Positions 32,251 to 44,219 are shown, counted from the first letter of the stretch. The stretch: DNA of 64,000 nucleotides from Dimargaris cristalligena (GCA_027576995.1 JANBQC010000042.1:19036-83035), one strand, 5' to 3'. Program-made: numbers and translations. Notes: generated by a model from the letters alone, not told the origin.

Positions 32251-32890
32251 GAGGCGACATTTAGCTATGTTTTGGTGCTTCCAGAACACCTCATAGATGA
32301 AACTAGACTAGCTAATGACGGCAGTTCAAGGGGGAGGAGGGGGGTTGGACACCAGGCTCTTGTGCCTGGCACTGCCAAAAATAACAGCATGAATGATTCA
32401 GGTTTGGTGGCCCTTTGACCGTCCCATTTGAATACAAAGGAGGCGTAGCTTCGATATATGTCCGCGTATTCACGAACAATTTGAACGTGGATGTAACTCC
32501 CAAAGAAAGGGGACCGCCCATACCTAATATGTATAGCCTATTCATGCACTTACAATATTATAAAAGGGCTGGTACACTACCATCGGCGAGAAATTAATCA
32601 CTAACGCGTTCTCACTACTTCCCCTTGCACCTTTCTACATTTAATCCCTCTACTTTTCGGATACTTTATTCCGCTGTGCCATAGCTCCCAATTTGTAGGT
32701 GAGTTCGTTTGATAACATATCTGAACGCGAATATCGATTTTTTTTTTTTTTTGGAATTTTAATAGCATAAGCCCAGTCCCTTTTGTAGCATACACCGAAA
32801 TTTCCGACATCATTGAATACTACTCAACTAATTTTCATTTTTATTCTTAGTCTAATCTAAGTCACCTTTAACCCTTAACTTTTACACCCA
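32251..32890. other. Spacer and promoter of the 32891 gene
   Basis: Normal CpG frequency. Contains a run of 14 T's near 32738 and, just before 32891, a pyrimidine-rich leader (CTTTAACCCTTAACTTTTAC) typical of fungal transcription starts. Short plus-strand frames at 32227-32418 and 32415-32597 are not convincing genes. Confidence 0.45.
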
Positions 32891-33385
32891 ATGACCCGAA
32901 GCCCAAAACCTATTGATCTCACACCCATTCTTGAAGGAGGCCTGGCCGCATATTGGATCCAATTGCTCCTTGATCTAAATGGCAAATGTCGGCCCTATTC
33001 CATCCCCAAGCGAGATAGTGGTTATTTCACAAGAATTAGCGAAATTACGGCTGGCCGCCGTATGGTCATCCGTCTTTATTTCGTAAATCATGATGCGTTT
33101 GACTCGCGCGTGAAACCGAAGCTCCACTATATTGCTACACGGGTGCTCTATGACCCTCAGGGGCAAACTGCCGGCAATGGTGAATCAGGGAAGCGGCTGA
33201 GAAAAAAGGACGATGATACAGCTGCTGTGGAATTATACGCTGATCGGGATGTGTCTCATATTTTGGATATTGACCCAAACAATGCTGAGGATATGTTTGA
33301 ACTTAAACGCTTGCGTAAATTTATTAATAAGCGCAACCGATGGGCGCATCTACAAATTGCCTCATGCCAGGCTTGTTGTGACTGA
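32891..33385 (+). CDS. Unrecognised protein, paralogue A of a local two-member family
   Basis: A 164-codon frame starting MTRSPKPIDLTPILEGG with a good start context. It aligns along most of its length with the frame at 36898. Shared points are an RR followed by V-I-R-L-Y/H-Y, then A-T-x-x-L-Y-D-P-x-G, then a charged loop, then x-L-D-I-D-P, then K-x-I-x-x-R-N near the end. The shared pattern shows that both are or were coding. No catalytic motif or membrane segment is visible. The protein is probably soluble and mixed alpha/beta. The 3' end is uncertain: similarity seems to continue weakly in the +1 frame after residue 155 (ARLVVTEMAV), and a protein-like exon (33793-33949) follows an acceptor downstream. 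I do not recognise the family. Confidence 0.6.
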   Translation: MTRSPKPIDLTPILEGGLAAYWIQLLLDLNGKCRPYSIPKRDSGYFTRISEITAGRRMVIRLYFVNHDAFDSRVKPKLHYIATRVLYDPQGQTAGNGESGKRLRKKDDDTAAVELYADRDVSHILDIDPNNAEDMFELKRLRKFINKRNRWAHLQIASCQACCD

Positions 33386-33792
33386 AATGGCGGTGTATGG
33401 CCATTTGGCATATAGCTATCGCCTATAGAGTCGATAAGGACAGTCCCCCTTTCCCCAATTCACTATGGTAGAGTTTTAACGGCCCTGCTAATTACAGCAT
33501 ATCTATAAATGTCTCGAACAGCTCAATTGGCCTATTATTCGTAAACATGTTACGTAGTCCTGCGCAGCCTTTTGGGCGACCTATCTAGGCCAGGTTGCTC
33601 TAAACACTAGTAATAGAATATCTCACCGGCCTCCCTTCCCAGGATTTTCAGTACCTTTGGACTACATTTGTACACTAATTATATGATTATATTTCGGCCT
33701 GGCGTACTGGATAAAATATTTTTCAGTGAGTTTGGCTTTCTTTGCCATTAGATTAATAAATTGTTTACCATATACATTTTTTTGCAACCCAG

Positions 33793-33949
33793 AATATCAT
33801 TGCACGATGACCGGATATTTATATTGCCACCTGAGATGTGGAATTCCCTGGCTTACCGGGTTTGGATGGTGGCCAGCAATACGATTACTCCATCACCTCC
33901 TTTGATGCCGCTGGAGGTTGTTCTGGAAGAACGCCCTACCTCTAAATAG
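33793..33949 (+). CDS. Possible 3' exon of the 32891 gene
   Basis: After a polypyrimidine tract and CCCAG acceptor, the frame reads RISLHDDRIFILPPEMWNSL and runs about 52 codons to a stop (ends EVVLEERPTSK). Its composition is protein-like, unlike the surrounding AT-rich spacer. No donor in the upstream exon can be fixed by phase, and no equivalent is seen beside the second paralogue. The link to the 32891 gene is a guess from position. Confidence 0.3.
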
Positions 33950-36745
33950 CTCACAGTTAACATAGTTGGTAGGAAATAATTGGGAGTTTGTGTATCGTGG
34001 TGGGTACCTAATGGCCCAATAAGATAATTAAGATGGCGTTTCCGCTATTGATAAAAGCTTATTGACCAAAGCCCCGCCGGCTTTCCACTACCCCCCGGGA
34101 AACAGAATGACCACCTCCAGTTCATTTATTAATGGCCAGGTAAAGCCACCGTTATTCCCATCTGATATTCATTTATTGACCACCCGTATTTACATTCAAT
34201 TTTTTATCGATTGCTGGAAAATCCTTCGACTTTTCCTATTGATTCACCCACCTTAAGTAGCAGTGCCTGCTTTCAATCAGAAGTCGCGACCCATTCTCCA
34301 TAGCCTTTGGTTTAGTATTAACTAGCACTGCGGGGGTCAATAGACGCAGTACTGCTTAAATATAGTCACAGCTTGGGTATAAAACCCAACCCCATTGCAC
34401 TCATAATAAAGCACCAGTTATGACCTACTCTTTTGAAATCTCCATCTTTTTCATATTTCCTTTTTATCTGCGGCAATACAGAATTATACTTATAGCTAGC
34501 ATTTGTTAATCGCGCTTCCAGAGGGTTTGGTCCATTCCTTTTAGTTAGTTTCCAGATATTGAAACCCTCCAATTTCTACATTACAGGTATCTGGGAAATG
34601 GTCAAAGTCGTCAAAGCAATTGATGTTGTTTTGACAACACGTGAATGGGAAGCCGCTCCTATGCCCATTTGCGAAATTATACGATGTAATATACAGCCTA
34701 CTATTGGAATGTCGATTGGGATTAAACAATGGGCATGTCATAAATTCATTTGATGGAATTATAGCTGGTGCATTCTAATGAAGAGCATGCAGCTATATAA
34801 TCGACTATAGTCGGCAAAATAATATACCCAAACACTGCCGTACCAGGAAAATTGAAAGTGGTATTCTTCCAAGGCCATGGTCACCGTACTGCACCGTGAC
34901 TGACCCCCTGAGGCGTACGGACAATCATCTGACCGGCCAATACCATTGGTATAGTATGTGTAATTGAATATGCTCCGTAGCAGCAGCCTATAGTAGATGA
35001 TATTCTAAGCATTCTGCAGGTGCCGTGGGGCCATTTAATATCAACCCGCTGAAAACACTTACTAAAAGATATACAGACTTACTCTTAACTTTAGTGGCCG
35101 TATATGAATTGCTCGTACATAACACTACTGCCTCCGTAAAGTATACGTCGATGCAATAGGGCAACCGCGACTGATTAGTGAGTGCGAGTGCACCAATTTC
35201 GCAATTACTACCTACCTATCCTTTAGGTGTATCAACGTAATACACGAACTGGAGGAAAACTGTGCCCACGAAAGCAAATGCTTTCTCAAAAGTACAACCC
35301 GATCTTCCAATCGTACGATTTGATTACTCATTATCTAGACTCTCCTCGTAATGGTACCCCATAACTGCGTCCACTTGGGTAGAAGTTCCGCCCGGTACAC
35401 AATATCTTAACTAACCGACATGCTGTCCTATGACTTGTTTCCGCCCGGAAATGGTTGCCCTTGGCCAAGTTATGAACTTTCTGGCCTGTCACTGACCTTT
35501 CTTCGAACCCATGATTAGTCTTCCGTCTGAAACTAGTGCTGTCCAAAAAAATAGAAATGCCCTGAATCGCAAATTGCTTCCTAAAGACCACTTGTTACAT
35601 TGCCCCATCATCCGTATAGCATAGTCTGCCTTTGAAAACCCTAGGCTCATTCAGCTCAAAAGGCAACTTTGCCACCAGCCTCACAGTACCAGTTAGGCCT
35701 GTGATGCGACCCCTTTCCCACTTTACTACTTTTTCCAATAAATACTTTGAATTTATTATTCCGCCAGGCTATCAAAGGTACACTTCCCTGTTATATACTA
35801 ACTATTTTAATCCATAATTTAATATTATAGGGAAATAATTTCTTAAAAGGGAGAGTTACCAATAGAACGGACTGCCTAGCCCATTCTTCGTAACGTTGGT
35901 GGTCTAAGTATTGAGGCTAGTCGTTAATCTTTGGCGCTTCAAAAGATAGTGACTATTAAATCTTGCCTAGTTCAACACCTGGCCAAAGTATAAGTGTCTT
36001 GTTTGGCCTTTGCACTGAAATAGTATACCAAGAAGGGGCGGGGATTACTTCTTGGATGGAAATGGGAATATTCCCCATTAACCACCTTCAAGCTAGGATG
36101 TGAATAGAGAAGTCGGTGCAGGTAAATTTACAACAGGTATACCAGTCTAACCTAACCTTCCTGACCAATAATTCACTAATCAAAAATGATTACCCCGACG
36201 AGCCTTGTATTCTGAACCTTCCCAGTATGTATGATGCAGGTTCAGGTAAATTAGGCGATGAGGAAGGGCGGGATTCCTATTTTAATCCCACTATTTACGA
36301 ACCATTCACATAGGGAAGACAATCCAATTGCTGTCGATTAGGGTCGGCTCCATAAGCGCCCCATACTTGGCTAACCAACATTGAGGATATAAAGGAACGA
36401 TGTATTGCCTTCTCTAGCTCTAATTATTCGTATCTTTTTACTGTGCTCTGAAATTGGTTAGTTCCATCACCTCATTTAGTTTGTAAAGCGTTAATACCGA
36501 CTACTGCTTACTACACCTTCACCCCACATGGCATCTCGAGTAGGTTCTATAGATTAATAACACCACCCCCTATTTGTAAAAAGCACCATCCCCCAACTTA
36601 CCACCCGCGGTACTATATATTGTATAAATCGAGGGTATACGCACCCCACCCCTCTCTCTTCCCATTAACCAACGCTAAATACTACAGCCCCCTTCTACAT
36701 TTTTTATTTATTTTGTATCTACCCACCAGACGGTATTTCTACTCG
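33950..36745. other. Intergenic region between the two paralogues
   Basis: 2.8 kb of AT-rich DNA. Several 60-70 codon frames occur, for example 34559-34753 after a TTACAG acceptor-like site, but none carries a family signature. A TATA-like TGTATAAAT at 36620-36628 followed by a pyrimidine-rich stretch suggests a promoter for the 36898 gene. Confidence 0.45.
36620..36628 (+). promoter_or_regulatory. TATA-like element upstream of paralogue B
   Basis: ATATTGTATAAATCGAGG is followed within about 40 bases by a CT-rich tract (CCACCCCTCTCTCTTCCC), the usual arrangement of a fungal core promoter. Confidence 0.4.
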
Positions 36746-36897
36746 ATGCGACCCCTAGTCATTGGACACCCCCCCATCGCGGCCGGGCCAATGTAGCCCA
36801 CGATTGGCTTCTATCCGTGAAAGCCAGCAATGTACACCACCACCCTTTAGACATCAACCAACGCAACCTCAAATACCAGCACCAGCTCAACCTGATC

Positions 36898-37254
36898 ATG
36901 GCTCGCCGCCACATTGCCGTCCGGCTGCACTACCTGGATTACGACGTGACCAACCTCCAGGCGAGTTTGGATAACTACTGTTTGGCCGCCACCTTTTTAT
37001 ACGATCCCCGTGGGCTGGTGGACGAAACCTCGGGCGAACCGCGGCAAAAACAGTACGATGAACGGGCTGTGGCCCTGCTGCAACGGGATAAAGACGAGTC
37101 TGTGCTATTGGATATTGATCCCAAGTGTAGTCGGACATTGAATCATTTACATTGTTTGGTTAAAACCATTATTCCTGGGCGCAACCATTTGGCAATGGGG
37201 GATTGCGGGAGCTGGTGCCCACCGGATTGTGCCATCAACCGTCCAACTATCTAA
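36898..37254 (+). CDS. Unrecognised protein, paralogue B; upstream coding similarity without an ATG
   Basis: From the first in-frame ATG (36898) the product is 118 residues: MARRHIAVRLHYLDYD, then AATFLYDPRGLVDE, then SVLLDIDP, ending in a Cys/Pro-containing tail. It aligns with the 32891 protein. The open frame begins at 36679, and similarity to paralogue A continues upstream of the ATG, where LLDATPSHWTP sits opposite PIDLTPILEGG. This region contains no start codon in frame. The first ATG of the transcript region (36746) is in another frame and reaches a stop after 16 codons. The gene may be truncated, spliced to an unseen first exon, or decaying. Family unknown. Confidence 0.5.
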   Translation: MARRHIAVRLHYLDYDVTNLQASLDNYCLAATFLYDPRGLVDETSGEPRQKQYDERAVALLQRDKDESVLLDIDPKCSRTLNHLHCLVKTIIPGRNHLAMGDCGSWCPPDCAINRPTI

Positions 37255-38461
37255 CTAACACCACGGCTGGGTCGTCTGCTTTAACAGATGATTGCGTTCA
37301 TGAATATGGCCAACCAAAAATCATGGGTCATTGATTAAATAGTATAGGAAATAAATCAACGCAATACTAAGACCGCGATAACACAAGGTATTCATATATA
37401 TAATAGTACAGTTTGGTGGTATTAAACACAGAATTGAAGTAGAAGACTATAGAAATCCCAGCATTGTGGGTGCTATACATATGGGAAAGGTTCAACCAGA
37501 CTGTATAACGATAAATCCGTTGGATGAGGCAAAAACCACTCCACTGGTTAATAATGGATCTCTCATATACTTTCCCATATGCGTAGTATCCAAAACCTTA
37601 TACATCTGCACTGAATTCCACCCATATAAAAAACTACTCACAGTCGAGAATATTATCACATTCGCATTTGAGCTCGCCAGGTCCATTTAATTCTGGGGAA
37701 GACAGGAGGGGCCTATTCCACCCAATTTACAGGTTTATTGTATTTTATTATTTTTTTGTGAGATTATTAAAAAATATTATATATTATAGACAACAATTGA
37801 ACAGCAGGTATATGAGACGGGAATTCAATGAATGAAGAATGGCCAAATTGGCCTGAATGCGGCTATTACAACAAAAGGGAATATGCTCCAAGGGGTGTTG
37901 CCAAGTAGGCTTACAAGAGATCAGAAATTAAATGCATAATAATTCAAAAGCGCTACTCCCCAGAAACATAGCAACTCGGTGATGCCTGTTTGATCAAGGA
38001 TCAGTCGGCAGGCTCGTTTGGAAATGAGATTGGAGTAATCAAGGGGAGGCGGTGGGAAAGAGATTGTGGGGTTTCACAACAACAATAGAGTTACAATAAC
38101 GATTGACAATTTAAATACTTGAAGTGGGAAAAATAGTACGGGGTTGAATCTTAGTATTCGGAAATGGATGAAAGGGTTACCCTGATTAAGTAATACAAGT
38201 CTAATGGTCAGATACACAATAATACGAGGAGGCCGCCACAAAGCCGAGAGACTCGCTCTCTGAATAATATGCCAATTTCCCTGTCGCCAATTATAGCATA
38301 AAAGGGAAAGGGATAATTGATAAAAGTATCCCCGATCGTATTATATTACATTAAGAGTTTGTGAGGCAAGTTCTTTGGCGGAGAGGAAGGGTACGTCCTA
38401 ACCCAATACTTGGGAATGGGGTCGGCCAGATCGACTGCTATGCGGACCAGTAACTACGTCA
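37255..38461. other. Intergenic spacer, 3' flanks of paralogue B and BCAS3
   Basis: 1.2 kb of AT-rich DNA. A 74-codon plus-strand frame at 37466-37690 shows no recognisable feature. No RNA gene is seen. Confidence 0.5.
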
Positions 38462-41400
38462 TCATTCGGCCGACGATTTTTGGTCGTCGGCCTCGAAGTT
38501 GATTAGGGCATGAAGACTGTCGTCCTCGCTCAATTCGGGGAACAGTGAATCAGGGGCGCGGCTTCCATTGGTTGCCCCCGGGCCAACGGGCTCCCCCCGA
38601 TAGCCACCGCCCCGTTCACCGGCGCTGTAACTCTTCCGCCGGGAGGTGGGGGGCGATTCCGGGGCAGGGGAGTAAACATGGACCTCATCTAAATCCGAGG
38701 CCAGTTCATCCATCGACTCGTTCTCCGAGACGTGGGCCAAAAGGGATTCGGGCCGTCCGTTTTCGCCAGGGAGAGTGGGCCGGGAGGGAACTTGTTCGGA
38801 ATACAGGAAGGGGATGGGCCGGGGCTTATTCACAGCCAGAAAATCGTCGGACGCGGGGGAGACGGTAGCAATCTCGGGGGACAAGAGGGGCTCGACCGCC
38901 AATGGGTAACGGATATCCAGTACGCTATTCATAGCGTTGTGTAGGCGATCTTGGACCTGGTAGCTGTAGGGACTGTTGTCCCCGTCGCCGCGGTCCATGG
39001 ATGCCGTCCCATAGGGTCGAGGGGCGCCCCGTTTGAATTCCCATACCCGCACCTTCGGGAACCAGGGTTCGGTCGCCGGGGCCGGCGCTGGACTTCCGGA
39101 GAAGCGGGCCGTCGGGGTGGTGGGAGTCGGTGGGATAATGCACTGGAACTGGAATTGGCTCTGGGCCCAGAGGGGCTCCGGATTGATAAGGGGGCACGTA
39201 ACTAATTCCATATGGACCATCCAGTCGATAGCAGCTGACTGAGGGGCCGTCGTACTAGGTCCTGGGGCGGGATTTTTAGCGGGGGCCTGGCGGGGGGCCT
39301 TCCAAGGTAACGTCGCCCAGGTGGAATGCCGGATAACATCCCACTCGGCTAGGTCGTCGCGGTTCACGGCCAAGGTGTAGCGGGGGTGAAAAGCGGCGGC
39401 GTGCTTACCCTTTTGGGCTACACAGCTAGGGGTCAAGCGGTGCAGGGTTAGGGTAGCATTGGGGTGGAAGATCCACAGAAGGAGGGGCTGGATCAACTGC
39501 TTCACCCGGTGACGAGGGGTCACTGTAGAGGTTGGGTTACCGGTTCCGAATGAAGTGCTAGGGTAGTATTGGCCATGCAGAGTGGCATACCATTCCGCCC
39601 CCGCCGATGAGGGACCAAAGTAGGTGACCAGACTGCCTCGGATGGCCGGGGGGGACTGAGGGGGACGATGGCCCATGGCCGGGTAACCTATGGAATAGGG
39701 ATCCGTGGACGGCAGCTCCATGGGAAACACGCCGAGGTCCTCCGGGTAGTGCGGGTGGGAAGGAGGCCGGGGTAACGGGGAGGCGGGAGCCAATGGGGCC
39801 CGCTGTTTGATGCGGACCACCGCCGGAACACTGGTCAAACCGGATTTCCACACACTGCTACCGTTTGACAGGCTGTACCCGGCGTCAAGCGGAGAAAGGG
39901 AAGCGGCTGGGCCCAAATGGGCCGGGGCGTCGACCGGGCCGCCCTGGGGGTTGATAGGAAACACGTGGGTGGTACCTCGACTGGTACTGGCGGCCACCCA
40001 GTGGGCATCGGGACTGAACGAAATACTCTCGACCAGGGCGTCCGTGATACCCCGGGCAAGGCGGTACAGATGGCGAATACCCCGCACGGCATCGAATACG
40101 GCGGGGTGGTGACCCGGTCCGCCGGTGGCGAAGCCACGGTCATGACGGCCCAGTAGACTAAAGACATTAAGGGCATGCCCCTGGGTGGACACTGTCGCCA
40201 GTAGAGTCTGGCCGGGACTAAAAACTAAGCAATGGATAGGGTGGCGGTGGGCGACGAAATGGGCTACGGGGGCGGCCGTGACCAGCGGGGTGGAAGCAGA
40301 GTCTGTTGGTAAAGCGTCCAGGACCTCCTGCAGGTCATACACAATGACATTGCCCAGGTGTTCGTCGGGGTCCGAGACAGGAGGTGGCTTGACGGGACCA
40401 CCAGAGCGACCGGATCCGGCCAACGGAGGTGGGTACGTGAGGGACGGGGACTGCGTAGTGGATGGGGCGGGGGAAAAGTAGTTGGAGAGGGTCTTGTAAC
40501 CAAAACTGCCCAACACTTTGACGCCGTTGACCACATCCTTGGCCACCTTTTCGACGGCATGGCGGGACTGCGGAGTCCAGGCGGGGTCATCAATGGGAGT
40601 AAGCTTGACCTTGACGGGAGCTATTTGGCAAGTAGGAAAGGCCAGGAAGCGGGGACCCAAGGCAATTCGGGGGGAGGTGCTCACCTCGTCGGGGACTGGG
40701 GAAACGTGGTCGAACTGGGCCACCACTTCTTGGCGGGTGATATCAATAAGGTGCAGGGTACCATTATCCAGGGTCACCGCGATGAGGAGGTCATTATGGG
40801 TCATTTCAATGATGGTATGGGGGGCGAACGAAAATGAGTGAAGGAGGGTCTGTTGGGATAGGGAGAAAATAGATACGCAGTTGCCTACAGCAATTGGTCG
40901 GGAATAGCGGGTCGGGTTAGGGGACGGGGGTTCACTGTCGCCGCTGGGAGCAGCGGAGTGCACACAGGCAACCCAGGGCAGGCTAGCAAGCTGGACATCG
41001 TCTAATTTGGCTTGGCATTTGGGGGAAGGGCGCAAGTAGCGCATCGCCGTAACCCTTTCCACCACATCGCGCACGGAGATTATCTCACGGATATTGTCAA
41101 TGTCGGAAATATCCCACACCTGGAAACCGTCGGGGTAGCCCAAACATAGACAGGCCGCCAGGGATGAATTGAGGGCCAGGGGGTCCCGCGGCCAGGCTTC
41201 GAAGGCGGAGTACAGTACGGGGGCGGCGTCCCATTCGGGGGGTACTTCGCCTGGAGGGCCGTAGGCTAAAGACGGGGGCCGGGGCGGGCCGTAGGCCGAC
41301 GCAGGGTGGTAGGGCATGGGTGAGGTGGGCTGCATCGAGGCGGCATATAAGGGGCCAGCCGGTACACGAGGACCCGGTGGGGGGACGGCTTGAGGGGACG

Positions 41401-41853
41401 AGCCGGACCAGCGTCCCGGGCGGGCTATCGACGCCGGGAGGCTCTGGGCCACGCGGGAAGTGAGGTCCGACCATACCCAAGTGAGGGACTCGAGGGAAGA
41501 CGGCTCCCTAGAATAAGGCATGGTGGCAATGGTTAGAGTCGTACAGCCGGGGAGAAAGTGGAGGGGGGTTAATGCGGGGGGAAATTAGGAGCAGCGTACT
41601 CTACTTATAACAGAGGAGATGTGTGGTATAGGCCATGCATATAGTCAATTGCTCTAGAGAGCGGCCCTGGGCGTGGGCGCCTACCTCGCCAATAGTAGGG
41701 TCCAGAGGGGACACGAGTCACGGCCACCATCGAACGACAGGAATCTGGACCAATTAACGCAAAAAGGTGGCTGGGTGAGGGGGGGACTTACTTTAGAAAG
41801 ACAGGTTTGGCCCGACGGCCCCCCGAACTGCTACCAGACTGACCCTGGGACAT
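38462..41853 (-). CDS. BCAS3: BCAS3/Rudhira homologue, two exons
   Basis: A WD40 protein of the BCAS3 family, which in animals pairs with PHAF1/C16orf70 at the phagophore and binds phosphoinositides. Signature segments include LCLGYPDGFQVWDI (blade 1), PVAHFVAHRHPIHCLVFSPGQTLL and RHLYRLARGITDALVESISF, which leads into WVAASTSRGTTHVFPINPQGG. The C-terminal BCAS3 domain has PEPLWAQSQFQFQ, matching human RLWMGPQFQF. The best model has exon 1 at 41792-41853 (MSQGQSGSSSGGRRAKPVFL, 20 codons plus two bases, donor GTAAGT) and exon 2 at 38462-41507 (acceptor TTCTAG, branch-like CTAAC). The phases fit exactly and the join gives FLKEPSSLES, matching the conserved family start (VTEQSYMES). The spliced product is 1035 residues. 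An unspliced start at 41521 would add only MPYSR and is less likely. Confidence 0.93.
41508..41791 (-). other. Intron 1 of BCAS3 (inferred)
   Basis: 284 bases from GTAAGT (41791) to TTCTAG (41508). It has a CTAAC branch candidate and a long C/T tract just before the acceptor. It is phase 2. Confidence 0.75.
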
Positions 41854-42998
41854 GACCGGCCGATAATAGTTCGCAAACTCAAAACTACAACGGCTAGACA
41901 GCCGTTCGGACGGGGGGAGTAGAAGAAAGGGGGTGGGGCGGAAATGACTGCGGCTTGGGAGGGTAAGGGGGATAGGAAATAAAGGAAAAGAATGGAGATA
42001 AGGAGAAGCGAGGGCCAAAAGGGACGGGCTTTAGGGTATAGGAAAGGGAATAGAGAGTTCGGTATGCTAGCGGAGTTTGGAAGGGGGCCGGCCGGCCGGA
42101 GGGAGTATGTAAGACAGGGCAGAGACCACAATGGACAAGAATGTTGAAAGGAAATGGACTGAATTGGACTGGGCGGTGCAAAAGAATAGGAAGCAGTTTA
42201 AAAGGCGGGACAGGACTCAAGGCGGGAAGAGGAGCGCCAACCTAGGGATATTTACTACTCTATATGCGAAGGGGAATCAGTAGCACTGGAGGAATATGAA
42301 GGACGGTGGATAGCATAATTCGAGAGGGTGGGAAGAGCTAAGTTCAGCTGTATGCTACTGACTAACCTGGTCAACAGCCCTTACCTTTGCTAATACACAA
42401 AGGACAGGCGCTTACAGCTGACTCGGCCGGCTGACGCACACTTAATGAGCAACAGCCTCTCCCTCTCCCTCTCCGTAGGTCGATCGCCTGAGTGGGCCAG
42501 GGCGGTCACGGGATCCTAGCTACCTCAGTCACGGTGCGATAAGCCCGTCTGACCATCCCATCCGATAACTCCCAAACCTCTGCCCTAGTGAAATAGCGGC
42601 ACGTGCCCTTTCCCATCCTATTAATATATACTAGCTATACTCCCAGCCATATACATATATATATAGCTTGGTGACGCATATACAGTCCACGGTTCTATGT
42701 ATGCGCGAATAAGTAGATCACCGGTTACAAACCCCGCAGCATCATTTTATTACACTGCCCTTCTTCCCTTCCTCCATTTTGCGATGTTTCCGTTACTTCA
42801 ATTTTTACTAGCTAATTCCTTATCATAGCGCGATGCGGTACCAAACTATCGCACCAATCAATCAACCATCGAGCCAACCAACCACATCCAACCACTATTG
42901 ACACACTGCCTCTAGACGTGGTGGGGACTCCCAAAGGAACAATAGGCAAACTGGAGTTTGTTTCACATTGGCGAGTTTCATCCGATAATAGGATAAAG
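41854..42998. other. Intergenic spacer between BCAS3 promoter and beta-flanking gene
   Basis: Strand-biased: 41854-42250 is purine-rich on the plus strand, so pyrimidine-rich on the coding strand of BCAS3, as in a leader or promoter. It also contains a CTCTCC tandem near 42458-42475 and a TA-rich microsatellite near 42640-42665. No credible gene. Confidence 0.5.
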
Positions 42999-44219
42999 CT
43001 AATGGCGACCTCCCTGGTTCTGGAACAGTTGCATGGCGGCCTGGGCGGCCTTTTGCGCAATTTCTGACTGTTCCTGTTCGTTGTTTTCCACCCCGCGCGC
43101 CTTGTTCTGGTTGAAGTACAGCTTCATAGCCTCCTTCATGGCCATGTCCATTAGGCCCGACTGGGAGTTGCCACCGCTACTACCACCACCGCTGCCGCCC
43201 TGGAACATTTTGAGGGCCTGCATGGCCGCCGCGCCGGCCAGCGCGTTCTGACCCATAGCCATAAGGCCACCGCCGCCGCTGTTGCTATTATTGTTATTGT
43301 TGTTGGACTGGTAGGCCTGCTGGTGGTACTGTCCCATTTGGTTGGTGTCCATGTTGGTCTTCTTGCCGCTGCCCATTACGTTGCTGATAATCTGATAAAC
43401 GGTCCCGAAAGGCCAGCATGGTCATAAAGGACATATAGAGATGCATTCATACATGAATCATTGGGGTGGATTAGAAATACATAACGATGCCTCTACATTA
43501 CCCTTACAGGCTATATCAGTCACGTGGACAGGCTCATCAAACACGGTCCCGAGTAAAACCACAGTCCTCGCACACCTATTTTAGTATACAGCTCATATAC
43601 TTACACTCGAGAAGAAATCCTGCTTCGGGGAAGGAGGTCGCTGTTGCTGCTGCTGCTGCTGTTTACCACCGCCCAAGAACTGCATGGCCATGTTCTGGCC
43701 CATAGCCATAAGCCCACCGCTGCTGCTATTGCTATTGTTGCTGCTGCTGTGATTGTTGTTGCTGTTGCCACCGCTTTGGCCATAACTACCCGAAGGGGGG
43801 TTACCACCACCGTAGCCACCTCCATGGTGGTTGCCCCCACCATAACCGCCCTGTTGTTGACCGTAACCACCATTACCACCGAACTGCTGTTGCTGCTGCT
43901 GGTCATAACCACCACCGCCCTGTTGGTTATAGTTACCGCCATAACCGCCCCCTTGGTTATAGTTTCCGCCGCCCATTTGGGGCTGCTGCTGTTGCTGTTG
44001 CTGTTGCTTGTTGCTATTCTTGCCGCCCATGAATTGACCAGCCATGGACAAAAGGGAACTCATGCCCGACCGGTCCTGGGAGTCACCATGGTCATCGTTA
44101 CCGTGGTTGTTGTTGCTGTTATTGTTGTAATTGCCCGAGCTACCACCACCGGTGTAGTCGTTGGCCGCACCGCCCTGGTAACCACCGCCGTAGTTATTGT
44201 TGTTGCCGTAGTTAGACAT
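42999..44219 (-). CDS. Beta-flanking-type protein with prion-like N/Q/G-rich N terminus, two exons
   Basis: Exon 1 (43605-44219) starts MSNYGNNNNYGGGYQ and is Gly/Asn/Gln-rich with several polyglutamine runs. It ends DFFSS at a GTAAGT donor. Exon 2 (42999-43391) follows a TTATCAG acceptor in the same phase and begins IISNVMGSGKKTNMD. The spliced protein is 335 residues. Exon 2 matches the fungal family annotated as beta-flanking protein: YHQQAYQS, then LAGAAAMQALKMFQGG, then NSQSGLMDMAMKEAMKLYF and an Ala-rich last helix (AQKAAQAAMQLF). The motif GGLMAMGQN occurs once in each exon within an Asn/Ser/Gly context, suggesting an internal duplication. The biochemical role of the family is unknown. 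The upstream in-frame Met (44276) would add 19 hydrophobic residues and is not favoured. Confidence 0.85.
43392..43604 (-). other. Intron of the beta-flanking-type gene (inferred)
   Basis: 213 bases, GTAAGTATATG donor and TTTATCAG acceptor, phase 0. Joining the exons restores a continuous family domain. Confidence 0.8.

Noticed and set aside
37466..37690. 74-codon plus-strand frame after paralogue B
   Set aside because: No similarity to the exon-like segment after paralogue A and no splice link. It could be chance in AT-rich DNA.
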